Part shown: one piece after another, positions 29,930 to 38,048 of the stretch | Numbering within the stretch: position 1 is the first letter of the stretch | Layout of the letters: each line of letters begins with the position of its first letter | Virus record (IMG/VR): IMGVR_UViG_3300034073_001941 | Span: 1 to 42,778 of that record | Reading direction: 5' to 3' (one strand) | Length of the DNA stretch: 42,778 bases | From: a virus | The notes under the pieces: model-generated | Told to the model about the DNA's origin: nothing | Database searches by the model: none | The model's input: the letters and a program-made list of their open reading frames with translations, nothing else | Made by a program: the position numbers and the translations under genes

Positions 29930-31395
29930 ACCTCCGCCCCTACCAAATAGAAACACTCGACGCCGCCCGCGCGTCGCTCCAGCAGCACGGCCGCACGCTC
30001 ATGGTCATGCCTACGGGCGCGGGCAAGACGGAGTGTTTCACGCACGCCGCCATAGATGAGGCCAAGCGAGGGAACAAGGTGCTCATAGCCGTGCATCGCC
30101 AGGAACTGCTACGGCAGACATCCCGGCGGCTTCAGTACCAGCACAACCTGATTGCGCCGGGGCTTCGGCACACGCCGCACGCCATCTCTATCGGCACGAT
30201 TCAGACTGTGGCCCGGCGGCTACGGCACCTTAGTTTCGACTACATCATTTTGGATGAAGCGCACCATGCTACGGCGTCGCAATGGCGGCAAGTTATTGAG
30301 GCTAACCCCACTGCAAAAGTGCTAGGCGTCACGGCTACGCCGTGTCGGCTGTCCGGCGCTCCGCTGGGCGACCTGTTCAACGATATGGTCATCGGGCCGA
30401 CGGTGCGAGAGCTTATCGATTCAGGCTACCTCGTCGAGCCGGAAGTCTACGCGCCGGGCGGCCTGGACCTGTCGGGCATCAAACGCACGGCCGGCGACTA
30501 TAACAAGCGACAACTCGAAACCGCTACGGACAAGCCGACTATTACCGGCTGCGCAGTGGACCATTACCGCCGCCTTGCGGACGGCAGGCCCGCCATAGCG
30601 TTCTGCGTTTCAGTGGCGCACGCTGAGCACGTCGCGGCCGCGTTCCAGGCTGCGGGCTACCGCGCGGCCAGCATCGACGGCACGATGGATAACACGCAAC
30701 GGGCGCGCCTTATCCAAAGCCTTGCCGACGGTTCCCTTAACGTACTGACTTCGTGCGAGCTTATATCCGAGGGCGTGGACGTGCCGGTTGTCGAAGTCGG
30801 CATCCTGCTTCGGCCTACGCAATCGACCGGGCTTTATCTCCAACAAGTGGGCCGATGCCTACGCACCGCGCCGGGCAAGACCAAGGCGGTCATCCTGGAC
30901 CACGTCGGCAACTGCGCCCGGCACGGCCTGCCCGACGACGACCGCGAGTGGAGCCTTGAGCGTGGCTACATCAAGCCCGCTGACTCGGACGAAACTGCGG
31001 CCCGCGTTCGCGTGTGCCCGGCATGCCTACTTGCGCATCGGTTCGCCTTGACGTGCCCGACGTGTGGCCATGTGTACGAAGTGGCCGAGCGCGCGCCGGT
31101 TGTCGTCGAGGGGAATCTGGAGCGGGTTACGGACCAACTGATAGCGCCCGAGGATATGGCCGCTGTCGCTGCGGCGCGGGGCTTGTGGCACCTGGTTGAG
31201 TACGAGCTTGAGGCTAAGAAGCCCATCGGATGGGCGTTGCGCGTGCATACGCGGATGGGAGGGAAGTATCAGCCTGCGGACTTGAATGAGTACGCCGCCG
31301 TGCGCTCGGCTGCGTTCGGTTACAGGCCGGGCTGGGCATCGCGGTGGCTTAGTACCTGCGGATGGGCGAAGCGGTTTCGGGGGGCGGTGGCGTGA
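29926..31395 (+). CDS. DEAH-box superfamily 2 helicase
   Basis: A 489-residue helicase with intact motifs: Walker A PTGAGKT (29-35), DEAH (110-113), VTATP (motif III), SEGVDVP and QQVGRCLR (motif VI). After the helicase core a zinc-binding segment CPAC...CPTC (around residues 363-382) and a 110-residue C-terminal part follow. This layout matches phage RAD3/SSL2-type DNA helicases thought to act in replication or repair. ATGA overlap joins it to the methyltransferase. Confidence 0.9.
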   Translation: MNLRPYQIETLDAARASLQQHGRTLMVMPTGAGKTECFTHAAIDEAKRGNKVLIAVHRQELLRQTSRRLQYQHNLIAPGLRHTPHAISIGTIQTVARRLRHLSFDYIILDEAHHATASQWRQVIEANPTAKVLGVTATPCRLSGAPLGDLFNDMVIGPTVRELIDSGYLVEPEVYAPGGLDLSGIKRTAGDYNKRQLETATDKPTITGCAVDHYRRLADGRPAIAFCVSVAHAEHVAAAFQAAGYRAASIDGTMDNTQRARLIQSLADGSLNVLTSCELISEGVDVPVVEVGILLRPTQSTGLYLQQVGRCLRTAPGKTKAVILDHVGNCARHGLPDDDREWSLERGYIKPADSDETAARVRVCPACLLAHRFALTCPTCGHVYEVAERAPVVVEGNLERVTDQLIAPEDMAAVAAARGLWHLVEYELEAKKPIGWALRVHTRMGGKYQPADLNEYAAVRSAAFGYRPGWASRWLSTCGWAKRFRGAVA

Positions 31396-32105
31396 GCGAG
31401 CAAACGGAAGAATCATATTTTGTCTTTCTTCCAAATTGGGCCAATTCTTTTGAATCCTTTGCTTCTCAGTATGATTTACCCGAAGGTCACGCTTGGATTC
31501 TTACCCGCGACAATAATATACCCGTTCAAAGCGAAGATTATCATTGCCTTTGGCGTGCAAAGGGCATAGGGCCAGATTTAGAACAATCAGAACACAAATC
31601 TTCTTTTTCCTTGTTTGATGCATTCGAGCTTATTGAAAGGCTAGATTGGGATTGGCGCAAATCCGAACTTTTCATGTGTGATTGCGCTGCGAGGGTGCAT
31701 CGTCTTATTGAAAAAGAATATCCAACGGATAATAGAATAAAAAAATTCCTTTCTGTCCGGCGGGATTTTGCTAAGGGTAAGATAGGCGAGGAAGGGTGGA
31801 GAATCGCCTGGAAAGCAGCGAACTCTCTTGAATGGCAAATAAGGTGGAGCGTATTGAAGCCCAGAATCATGGGTTTTCCTGCTGAATGCATGGACATATA
31901 TGTGGAGCAGGAAATATCTTGCAATTCATGTGCGTGCGCAGCTGCCAGCGCACTGTCTAAAACCATTAATGATTGCACATATTACGCCGAGCACGCGCAA
32001 GGAAAAGATGCGTGGATTGCTGGCACCCAAGGCGACGAAGAAAAATGGCAAAATTCCCAATTCTGGGCATACGTAAACAACACCGCCGAAGAGGTTCCAC
32101 TATGA
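31392..32105 (+). CDS. AT-rich orphan gene, function unknown
   Basis: A 237-residue protein starting at a GTG that overlaps the helicase stop. Base composition is far more AT-rich than both flanking genes, and codon use differs, which marks it as a recent acquisition. The protein is Trp-rich and has several Cys (CDCAA, CNSCACAAA). The C-terminal Ala-rich helix pair (ALSKTINDCTYYAEHAQGKDAW) resembles some bacterial immunity-type proteins only in general style. A defence, counter-defence or conversion role is possible but not shown. Confidence 0.6.
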   Translation: MSEQTEESYFVFLPNWANSFESFASQYDLPEGHAWILTRDNNIPVQSEDYHCLWRAKGIGPDLEQSEHKSSFSLFDAFELIERLDWDWRKSELFMCDCAARVHRLIEKEYPTDNRIKKFLSVRRDFAKGKIGEEGWRIAWKAANSLEWQIRWSVLKPRIMGFPAECMDIYVEQEISCNSCACAAASALSKTINDCTYYAEHAQGKDAWIAGTQGDEEKWQNSQFWAYVNNTAEEVPL

Positions 32106-32446
32106 CCTTCCACACTTACAAATACCGCGCCGAACTCGTCCGCGCCGTCGAGGGCGAAACCATATACCTGAACGTCGACCTCGGCTTCCGCGTCCGCAAG
32201 CTGATCCGCGTTCGCGTCCTTAACCTGGACACGCCTGAAATGAACACCGTCGAGGGCGGGGTGGCCAAGCTGACCGCATCGACGCTGCTCAAAACCGAGG
32301 GCGATTTCCCGCTGCGGGTTACGACGCTGAAGGATAAAACAGACAAGTATGGCCGATGGCTGGCTGTTATCACGATGCCTGACGGAAGCGATTATGCCGA
32401 GACGATGACGGCGCTGGGGCATGTGAAACCGGAGGCTGGGGCATGA
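32102..32446 (+). CDS. Staphylococcal-nuclease-like (SNase) protein
   Basis: A 114-residue SNase-like domain: an N-terminal VEGETIYLNVDLGF (normally DGDT), then RVRVLNLDTPEMN with the catalytic/metal Arg, Asp and Glu region, and DKYGRWLAVI carrying the second catalytic Arg. The core fits the family, but the first acidic position is GET rather than GDT, so activity may be changed. ATGA overlaps on both sides. A role in host DNA breakdown or DNA processing is plausible. Confidence 0.75.
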   Translation: MTFHTYKYRAELVRAVEGETIYLNVDLGFRVRKLIRVRVLNLDTPEMNTVEGGVAKLTASTLLKTEGDFPLRVTTLKDKTDKYGRWLAVITMPDGSDYAETMTALGHVKPEAGA

Positions 32447-33003
32447 AGGTTCTTGTAGCTTGCGAGTTTTCCGGCACAGTCCGGGACGCTTTTATTCGTC
32501 GCGGCCATGACGCGGTCTCTTGCGACCTTTTGCCGACGGAGTCTCCGGGTCCGCATATTCAGGGTGATGTTTTGGATGTGCTGGGGGATGGGTGGGACTT
32601 GATGATTGCTCATCCGCCGTGTACGCACCTTGCGGTTTCTGGTGCTAGGTGGTTTAAGAATAAACGCAATGAACAAAAATCCGCGCTGGCGTTTGTGCGA
32701 GCTTTGCTCGACGCGCCAATACCGCGTATCGCCCTTGAAAATCCTGTCTCAATCATATCAAGCCGTATCCGAAAACCTGACCAAATAATACAACCATGGA
32801 TGTTTGGGCATGGCGAGACAAAAGCGACCTGTCTATGGCTTAAGGCGTTAGCTTCACTCACAGCGACTAATATTGTCGAAGGTAGAGAATCGCGGTGCCA
32901 CAAGATGCCGCCGTCTCCAGACCGCTGGAAATTGCGCAGCATAACCTACAAAGGCATCGCCGAGGCCATGGCGGAACAATGGGGTGACATTCCCGATGCG
33001 TGA
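32443..33003 (+). CDS. Phage C5-cytosine-methyltransferase-like protein
   Basis: A 186-residue protein resembling the catalytic lobe of Dcm-type enzymes: LVACEFSGTVRDAF (SAM-binding start), HPPCTHLAVSG with the PPC nucleophile motif, and ALENPVS (ENP motif). The target-recognition lobe of full enzymes (over 300 residues) is missing or very short. Such short homologues are common in phages, and their activity is uncertain. It sits among nuclease genes. Confidence 0.7.
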   Translation: MKVLVACEFSGTVRDAFIRRGHDAVSCDLLPTESPGPHIQGDVLDVLGDGWDLMIAHPPCTHLAVSGARWFKNKRNEQKSALAFVRALLDAPIPRIALENPVSIISSRIRKPDQIIQPWMFGHGETKATCLWLKALASLTATNIVEGRESRCHKMPPSPDRWKLRSITYKGIAEAMAEQWGDIPDA

Positions 33004-33451
33004 AAAAAAACTCCTAAACGAAATCATTCTGGCCGCGTCCGAGCTAGGCGTTCCGCTATGGCGAAACAACGTCGGCGTCACGACGACCGACAAGGGGCAC
33101 CGCATCCGATACGGGCTAGGCACCGGGAGCGCCGACCTTATCGGCATCCTGCCGCCGGATGGCCGCTTTTTCGCCGTTGAGGTCAAGACCGAAAACACCC
33201 CGCTCGCCGCCCATCAAAAGCAGTGGATAGAAGCGATTCGGAAACACGGCGGGCGTGCTGTTGTCGCCCGTAGCGTCGAGGACGTAACGCGGGCGATTCG
33301 TAACAACGTCGCGCATCGATTCTACGCGGCGGGCGATATGCCTAACGATTTGGACTACTACTACTGGCAAACGACTACCGACATAGGGGAGGTCGAAACG
33401 CTGACCGGCGATAAGGTGTTCGAGGTAACCGTGCGGGAGCTTGAGGATTGA
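32996..33451 (+). CDS. VRR-NUC family nuclease
   Basis: A 151-residue protein with the VRR-NUC/PD-(D/E)XK pattern: LWRNNVG, GSADLIGI (D47), FFAVEVKT (E62, K64), then HQKQWIEAIRKHGGRAVV. The active-site set D-ExK-Q is complete. Residues 100-151 form a Tyr-rich C-terminal addition. These nucleases act on branched or single-stranded DNA. A decayed copy of its C-terminal 83 residues is found at 34475-34756. The start at 32996 is preferred to a GTG at 32984 by ribosome-site spacing. Confidence 0.82.
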   Translation: MREKKLLNEIILAASELGVPLWRNNVGVTTTDKGHRIRYGLGTGSADLIGILPPDGRFFAVEVKTENTPLAAHQKQWIEAIRKHGGRAVVARSVEDVTRAIRNNVAHRFYAAGDMPNDLDYYYWQTTTDIGEVETLTGDKVFEVTVRELED

Positions 33452-33735
33452 AGGCAAAGAACAAAGCCCAAGGCGGCGCTCGCATTTGCCCTGAGTGCCA
33501 AGTGGAGAAGTTTTTGACGTCGTTTAATGTAGGCGAATCTGTTTGTACTCGGTGTGAATATGCGCGCAAAAAGCATATGACCGAAGAAGAACGCGCCGCA
33601 ATCGTAGCGCGAAAGATGGTCAAGCGGCTACGGATTCAATTTGCCTCCCCTGAAGACGAGGCGGAAATGATACGAAAACTGACATGGAATGGGTCGCGGC
33701 GCACGCGGCAAACCAGGGAGATTAAGAGGTGGTAG
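33448..33735 (+). CDS. Small zinc-finger protein, cassette copy 1
   Basis: A 95-residue basic protein, starting at TTG in a TTGA overlap with the nuclease gene. It has CxxC pairs (ICPECQVEK and CTRCEYARK) forming a zinc knuckle, then a helical region ending GSRRTRQTREIKRW. A clear paralogue lies at 34759-35091 (shared VARKMVKRL / VAERMVQRL and LTWNGSRRT / LTWDGSRRT). Nucleic-acid binding is inferred from the zinc finger and basic charge. Confidence 0.68.
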   Translation: MKAKNKAQGGARICPECQVEKFLTSFNVGESVCTRCEYARKKHMTEEERAAIVARKMVKRLRIQFASPEDEAEMIRKLTWNGSRRTRQTREIKRW

Positions 33736-34160
33736 ATAAAGACAAGGCGCTGGCGGATGCGCTGGCGAAGGTGGAGGCCGCGAAGGACGGCGCGATGGTG
33801 TTTGTTGACGTGTCGCTCAAAGAACTTATCGTCGCAGCTAAGGCGATGCTTCCCCAGGAGGAGAAGTGGCCGGACTTAGGGGAGTGCAAGCCTGATCTCG
33901 AAAACCTTTATCTATACGCATTCATACAAAACCCTGCCCGAGAAGGGGCGTACAGCGAAGTACGGGTGTATTTTGGTGGCGGGGAAATCTCCACTCCCGC
34001 CCAAGCCGTCCGCATCTGCGTTCTGGCGAAGTGGGCGAAGCGTCTGGACGAGGCTTATCACAGCGAATATGCCGACGAGGCGTTATTGTCCGCTTGGGAG
34101 CATATGCAAGACGAGGCCGACCAGTGCGCCAAGCACCAGAGGCGAGGTGGGCGAGAGTGA
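33729..34160 (+). CDS. Hypothetical protein, cassette copy 1
   Basis: A 143-residue acidic, helical protein starting with GTG and overlapping the zinc-finger gene by 7 bases. LKELIVAAKAMLPQEEKWPDLGEC and PAQAVRICVLAKWAKRLDEA correspond to NLIVSAEAMLPKREAWTDFSEC and RAQAIRAAVLLKHSKRLMEA in the protein at 35058-35459, so the two are paralogues. Function unknown. Confidence 0.68.
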   Translation: MVDKDKALADALAKVEAAKDGAMVFVDVSLKELIVAAKAMLPQEEKWPDLGECKPDLENLYLYAFIQNPAREGAYSEVRVYFGGGEISTPAQAVRICVLAKWAKRLDEAYHSEYADEALLSAWEHMQDEADQCAKHQRRGGRE

Positions 34161-34348
34161 TGGTAATTGTATCGGAAGGCTGGATGGTTACCGATTCGGA
34201 AAGCTACCCATTTGACCGCAAAGTATATGCTACTTATGACGAAGCAATATCGGTGGCATCGCAAGAAAACCATGACTACAACTTCGTCGTGCCCGTTCGG
34301 GCGATACAAGACGGCAATCCAATTCAAGCGCGGGAGTTCGAGCCATGA
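34160..34348 (+). CDS. Hypothetical protein, 62 aa
   Basis: A 62-residue protein whose ATG overlaps the previous stop (TGATG). SEGWMVTDSESYPFDRKVYATYDEAISVASQ suggests a small alpha/beta domain. It lies between the two copies of the duplicated cassette and has no second copy, so it was inserted later or lost from the other copy. Confidence 0.6.
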   Translation: MVIVSEGWMVTDSESYPFDRKVYATYDEAISVASQENHDYNFVVPVRAIQDGNPIQAREFEP

Positions 34349-34476
34349 CCGCTGTTTTACTCGCCACCATAGCGGCGTGCCTCTTTATCCCAATTGCGGT
34401 TTTAGTGTGCCTGGCGCTTGGCATACAACCCACAGACGACATACGTTCGTGGCGCAAGAAAGGCCCCGGTAAATGA
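34345..34476 (+). CDS. Single-span membrane protein, 43 aa
   Basis: A 43-residue protein with one strong membrane segment (VLLATIAACLFIPIAVLVCL) and a short basic tail (RSWRKKGPGK). ATGA overlap with the upstream gene supports translation. Its 3' end overlaps the truncated nuclease copy. Function unknown; such small membrane proteins are common in phage early regions. Confidence 0.55.
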   Translation: MTAVLLATIAACLFIPIAVLVCLALGIQPTDDIRSWRKKGPGK

Positions 34477-34756
34477 CCCCCTGGCACCGCATCAAAAGCA
34501 GTGGATTGAAGCCGTCCGCGCGCATGGTGGCGAGGCGATAGTCGCGCGGCACCCTGATGAGGTAGTGCGAGCTATAAAAAACATCGACCGGCACAGGTTT
34601 TACACATTAGGCCACAGCATCCAAGACTTAGACTATTACGTGTGGGCGACCGTCACGTCGCTCAACGAGGTGGACGAAATACGGAGGGAATGGGAGCGCA
34701 AGTTCCAAGAGACGCCGAAGGTTTTCGAGGTGGATGCCAGGGAGATTGACTACTAA
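34475..34756 (+). pseudogene. Truncated second copy of the VRR-NUC gene
   Basis: In this frame the protein PLAPHQKQWIEAVRAHGG...HRFYTLG...DLDYY...KVFEVDAREIDY aligns over about 90 residues with residues 69-151 of the nuclease at 32996-33451. The nuclease active-site half (D47, E62, K64) is absent. A 17-base block CATCAAAAGCAGTGGAT is identical in both (33212-33228 and 34490-34506). No ATG or ribosome site fits; only a TTG at 34418 inside the membrane-protein gene could start it. It is either a remnant or a stand-alone C-terminal domain. Confidence 0.65.
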
Positions 34757-34758
34757 CA

Positions 34759-35091
34759 ATGCCGACCAGATACGAAAAACGAACTCGGTCCAAGCAGACC
34801 GGTTACGGCAGGCTGTGCGCAACCTGCAATGAAGTCAAACACAAGAATAACTACATGACCGGCAAGAACGAATGCGTGCGATGCGTATTGAATCGCAACG
34901 CTGAGATGACCGACATGGACCGCGCGCGCATCGTGGCGGAGCGGATGGTCCAAAGGCTTGGAATGCAATTCGCCACCGAGGAAGACAAGCAGGCGTGCAT
35001 CGAGCGCCTAACATGGGACGGGTCCAGAAGGACGCCGCAAACAATGGAGATAGTGAGATGGGAAAAGACACCCCCGAGCAGGCAAGGCTGA
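34759..35091 (+). CDS. Small zinc-finger protein, cassette copy 2
   Basis: A 110-residue basic protein with CATC and CVRC knuckles, paralogous to 33448-33735 over about 85 residues and carrying an extra N-terminal basic stretch and a short C-terminal tail. It starts 2 bases after the truncated nuclease copy, keeping the gene order of copy 1. It overlaps the next gene by 34 bases. Confidence 0.68.
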   Translation: MPTRYEKRTRSKQTGYGRLCATCNEVKHKNNYMTGKNECVRCVLNRNAEMTDMDRARIVAERMVQRLGMQFATEEDKQACIERLTWDGSRRTPQTMEIVRWEKTPPSRQG

Positions 35092-35459
35092 GGAAGGCCG
35101 TGGCGGATATGCGGGCGACAAGACCAGACCCATACAACCTTGAGTTGGTGAACCTCATTGTTTCCGCCGAGGCCATGCTGCCGAAGCGGGAGGCGTGGAC
35201 GGATTTCAGCGAGTGTGACATCACTGTTGACACCGACAAGCAGACGCAGATGGTCACCCTAACTTACGACGGCTATATCCAAGCCCTCGTTAGTTTTGGC
35301 GACGATTACCTTGCCGACCGCGCCCAGGCCATCCGCGCCGCCGTGCTGCTCAAGCACTCGAAGCGGCTGATGGAGGCGTTGGGTGAGGTTGAAACCGACA
35401 AGGTCATTGACGCCATCAACGCCGAGGCCGAGCGCATCATCCGGGGAGCGGGAGCATGA
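35058..35459 (+). CDS. Hypothetical protein, cassette copy 2
   Basis: A 133-residue acidic helical protein, paralogue of 33729-34160. GGAGAT precedes the ATG, which lies inside the end of the zinc-finger gene. Similarity is strongest around EAMLP and AVLLKHSKRLMEAL. Function unknown. The conserved order nuclease-zinc finger-acidic protein in both copies suggests that the three act together. Confidence 0.68.
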   Translation: MGKDTPEQARLRKAVADMRATRPDPYNLELVNLIVSAEAMLPKREAWTDFSECDITVDTDKQTQMVTLTYDGYIQALVSFGDDYLADRAQAIRAAVLLKHSKRLMEALGEVETDKVIDAINAEAERIIRGAGA

Positions 35460-35770
35460 CCGACGCCGAACGCGACCTCAACGCGCTGATGGAAGAGTGC
35501 CGGGTGTATCTGCGCAGCTTTCCCGCGGAAGGCGCTATGGATGCGTTTCTCACGATGCACAAAGCGAACGAGGATATGTACCGCGCCCTATACGTGTCGC
35601 ATAACGCCTTTCCCGCCGGAGTGCGGGCGAGGCTGGAGTTGATGCGGTACGAACAGCCAGACGTGTGGCGAAAATCGAGCCGAGGCTTGATGAAGCCCAT
35701 CGACAAATACTGGGAAGCCGACCGCCTCGTGTCCGAGTGCGAGGCGCTACAGAAGGGAGAAGGGGCATGA
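35456..35770 (+). CDS. Hypothetical protein, 104 aa
   Basis: A 104-residue helical protein with ATGA overlaps on both sides. Rich in Glu, Arg and Tyr, no Cys pairs beyond single residues, no known motif. The C-terminus ends SECEALQKGEGA, similar to the end of the protein at 36799-37062, a pattern of small related accessory proteins in this run. Confidence 0.62.
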   Translation: MTDAERDLNALMEECRVYLRSFPAEGAMDAFLTMHKANEDMYRALYVSHNAFPAGVRARLELMRYEQPDVWRKSSRGLMKPIDKYWEADRLVSECEALQKGEGA

Positions 35771-36213
35771 GTGACGAAGCGAAGCCGCTGGACATTGACA
35801 ACATCGATTATTTGGAGAAACTCGCTCAAAACACCGATTACTGGTGGACACGAGAAGACGTTCGCCGCCTCATCGCCACTATCCGTGAGCGGGACGCGAG
35901 GATTGCGGAAATTACAATCGAGAACTCCAAACTAATGAACCGGCTTGGCGAGTCCCCTGCTCCCGACGACGCCCTCCGCGCCGAACTCGACGCCGCAAAT
36001 ACCAAAATCAGGTTTCAAGAAATTGACCTGAATTGCGCCCGCAAGGAGCGAGATACAGGGTATTCCATGGCCGAAGCCGCGAAAGAGCGCATTGCCGAGT
36101 TGGAGGCGTACAAGGCGGGCATCGAGGCGCTGCCGGTGCGTCGGTATACGTGGGCGAACGGATTTACGCAGGACAGCGCGAACGGCCGGTTCATCCCGGC
36201 GGAGGGGGAGTGA
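35767..36213 (+). CDS. Coiled-coil hypothetical protein, 148 aa
   Basis: A 148-residue protein. The first 40 residues contain WWTREDVRRLIATIRERDARI; the middle is a long charged helix with heptad character, e.g. ELDAANTKIRFQEIDLN and MAEAAKERIAELEAYKAGI. The C-terminus is a short Gly/Arg tail. Typical of phage early-region coiled-coil proteins. No function recognised. Confidence 0.62.
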   Translation: MSDEAKPLDIDNIDYLEKLAQNTDYWWTREDVRRLIATIRERDARIAEITIENSKLMNRLGESPAPDDALRAELDAANTKIRFQEIDLNCARKERDTGYSMAEAAKERIAELEAYKAGIEALPVRRYTWANGFTQDSANGRFIPAEGE

Positions 36214-36548
36214 TGGACATCGACGAACGTCTGTATCAAGTTTCGGTCGATCTCGGAAAATTGGATGCGAAGGTTTGCGCAATCAGAAAGGAAATCATCG
36301 TTTCGCAGAGCCGCGCCGCCGACCTCAACGAAAGCGAGCGGGGGGAACTCGTCCGCCTGCGGGCCATCGTGGCGAAACTCGGCGATGCGGAGATGGTCGT
36401 GCCGTGTCATTGGGAGAACACGGCGCTCGTGACAGACGGCGAATTGATTCCCCTCATCGACGCGACCGAACCGCGTTCTGAAATTGAGGCGCAACTCGGC
36501 GTTATCCGCCTCCGCGAACCGGGCGGCGGGGAAGGGGGTGGGAAGTGA
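36213..36548 (+). CDS. Hypothetical protein, 111 aa
   Basis: A 111-residue protein starting by TGATG overlap. An N-terminal helix (VSVDLGKLDAKVCAIRKEII) is followed by a region with VVPCHWENTALVTDGELIPL and a Gly-rich end. No family recognised. It is part of the same polycistronic run. Confidence 0.58.
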   Translation: MDIDERLYQVSVDLGKLDAKVCAIRKEIIVSQSRAADLNESERGELVRLRAIVAKLGDAEMVVPCHWENTALVTDGELIPLIDATEPRSEIEAQLGVIRLREPGGGEGGGK

Positions 36549-36802
36549 ACGAACTAACGGGCTGTAAGTGCTCAAACTGGGCACGGGAAGAGTCAATGCT
36601 ATGGGAATCGCATCATCCGAACTGCAACTTTAACCGAGTACGATACGATGCACAGGTAGTCATCGAGCGATTCGTCCGCGCTATGGAGGCTTGGGCTCGT
36701 GATGAGGATGGCGAGGTTCATCCAGCCGCGTGGGACGTTTTCAAGTTTGGCAAGGCGTGTATTGTGGAGCCTTTGCCGCCGAATGCGGAGCCCGCGCCAT
36801 GA
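36545..36802 (+). CDS. Hypothetical protein with Cys/His cluster, 85 aa
   Basis: An 85-residue protein starting with GTG in a GTGA overlap. GCKCSNWAREESMLWESHHPNC at the N-terminus holds Cys and His residues that could bind zinc. The remainder is a helix and a Pro-rich end. Function unknown. Confidence 0.58.
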   Translation: MNELTGCKCSNWAREESMLWESHHPNCNFNRVRYDAQVVIERFVRAMEAWARDEDGEVHPAAWDVFKFGKACIVEPLPPNAEPAP

Positions 36803-37062
36803 CCCCTGCTGAAATCAAGCAACTGGCCAAGGACGTACTAAAAAAGCCCTGCGGCCCATGGGAGAACTACGGCGAGGTGTTTCTCGGCATCGAGTACGAC
36901 TCCATCGAGGACGCCGAAGCCGAGGCCCGCCGCCTGAACGCCATGCCGGGGCTGTTGCGGGCGGCGTATGGCTGGTTTCTTGAACCCAGCGACGACGTGG
37001 ACGCTGAATTGCTAGCCCTCATCGCCCGCTGCAAGGCGCACCAGAAAGGGGAGGCGGAATGA
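36799..37062 (+). CDS. Hypothetical protein, 87 aa
   Basis: An 87-residue acidic protein with ATGA overlaps on both sides. TPAEIKQLAKDVLKKPCGPW and SIEDAEAEARRLNAMPGLL are amphipathic helices. Ends RCKAHQKGEAE. No known motif. Confidence 0.58.
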   Translation: MTPAEIKQLAKDVLKKPCGPWENYGEVFLGIEYDSIEDAEAEARRLNAMPGLLRAAYGWFLEPSDDVDAELLALIARCKAHQKGEAE

Positions 37063-37244
37063 GTAAGCCGCTGCCGAAAATCGAGAAGTGCCCGTTCCCG
37101 CCGTGTAAGGGGAAGGGCGTGTCAGCCCCATCAATCATTGGGGGATTTCTGGTCCGGTGTCCGAGGTGTTGCGCACGCGGCCCTATTCGCGACTACGAGC
37201 GCGCCGCTATCGCTGCCTGGAACCGGGCGCAGCGCGATGAGTGA
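37059..37244 (+). CDS. Lar-like zinc-ribbon protein (restriction alleviation family)
   Basis: A 61-residue protein with the Lar-like layout: KCPFPPCKGKG, then a loop, VRCPRCCARGP, and a helix ending ERAAIAAWNRA, the typical eAi..WN motif. Lar proteins relieve type I restriction by stimulating modification; many phage homologues are only inferred by this zinc ribbon. It lies in a region with two methyltransferase-like genes, which fits DNA protection. Confidence 0.7.
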   Translation: MSKPLPKIEKCPFPPCKGKGVSAPSIIGGFLVRCPRCCARGPIRDYERAAIAAWNRAQRDE

Positions 37245-37863
37245 GAAGCCCATCATATTCAGCGGGCCGATGGTCCGGGCTATCCGCGAGGGGCGGAAAA
37301 CGCAGACGCGGCGGATTGTGAAGGGTGAAGTGAAAAGCAAGCCCGTTGATGTCCGTCGCCGCATTTACAACCTCGAAAACGACATAGAGGAGGTGAACGC
37401 CAATCTTGCCGATACTGACGCCCGTTTCTTTCGTCGCATTGCATCTCCCTATCGAATCGGCGACAGGCTGTGGGTGCGGGAGACGTGGGCTGAATGCACA
37501 GAATGTGGCGGTGTCGTATATCGAGTAAACGGCGAACATGCCAAGTGTGAGAATTGCGCTGATGGTTACGGTGGCCGCTGGCGACCCTCCGTCCACATGC
37601 CCCGCCGGGCTGCCCGCACGTTTCTCACCGTGACCGGCGTGCGCGTCGAGCGCGTGCAGGATATTAGCGAGGCGGATGCCAGCGCGGAGGGCGTGGAGCG
37701 CATCGCTTACGGGCCGTTTGAAATTGACGGGCATCCCGTGCATCCGATGACAAGCACATATTACGACGCCTTCGCCGCACTATGGACCTCCATCCACGGC
37801 CCCGGCGCGTGGGAGCGGAACGATTGGGTTTGGGTCTACGAAATCGAAAGGGGAAAGGCATGA
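37237..37863 (+). CDS. ASCH-domain-like phage protein
   Basis: A 208-residue protein of a common phage family: PIIFSGPMVRAIREGRKTQTRR, then GDRLWVRETWAE, a zinc-knuckle segment (CTECGG and CENCADG), RRAARTFLTVTGVRVERVQDI, and WERNDWVWVYEIE. The pattern is ASCH/PUA-like, a fold linked to RNA or modified-base binding. Specific function unknown. It overlaps the Lar-like gene by 8 bases. Confidence 0.75.
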   Translation: MSEKPIIFSGPMVRAIREGRKTQTRRIVKGEVKSKPVDVRRRIYNLENDIEEVNANLADTDARFFRRIASPYRIGDRLWVRETWAECTECGGVVYRVNGEHAKCENCADGYGGRWRPSVHMPRRAARTFLTVTGVRVERVQDISEADASAEGVERIAYGPFEIDGHPVHPMTSTYYDAFAALWTSIHGPGAWERNDWVWVYEIERGKA

Positions 37864-38048
37864 AGCGCACACTGAAACCCCGCCCGGCGAACCGGCGGGA
37901 AATCGAGCGGGAACTTGAACGATGCGACTTCTTTGAGTCGGAAGGCCGCATGATGATGGCTCCGCTCCTACAGGTATCGGTATACCGCCAAATGCTTCGA
38001 CTGTACGCCGAGGCCAAGGGATATGACCTCAGGGAGAAGGCGAAATGA
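37860..38048 (+). CDS. Hypothetical protein, 62 aa
   Basis: A 62-residue basic helical protein (PANRREIERELERCDFF, then QVSVYRQMLRLYAEAKGYDL). Both ends overlap neighbours by ATGA. No family recognised. Confidence 0.58.
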   Translation: MKRTLKPRPANRREIERELERCDFFESEGRMMMAPLLQVSVYRQMLRLYAEAKGYDLREKAK

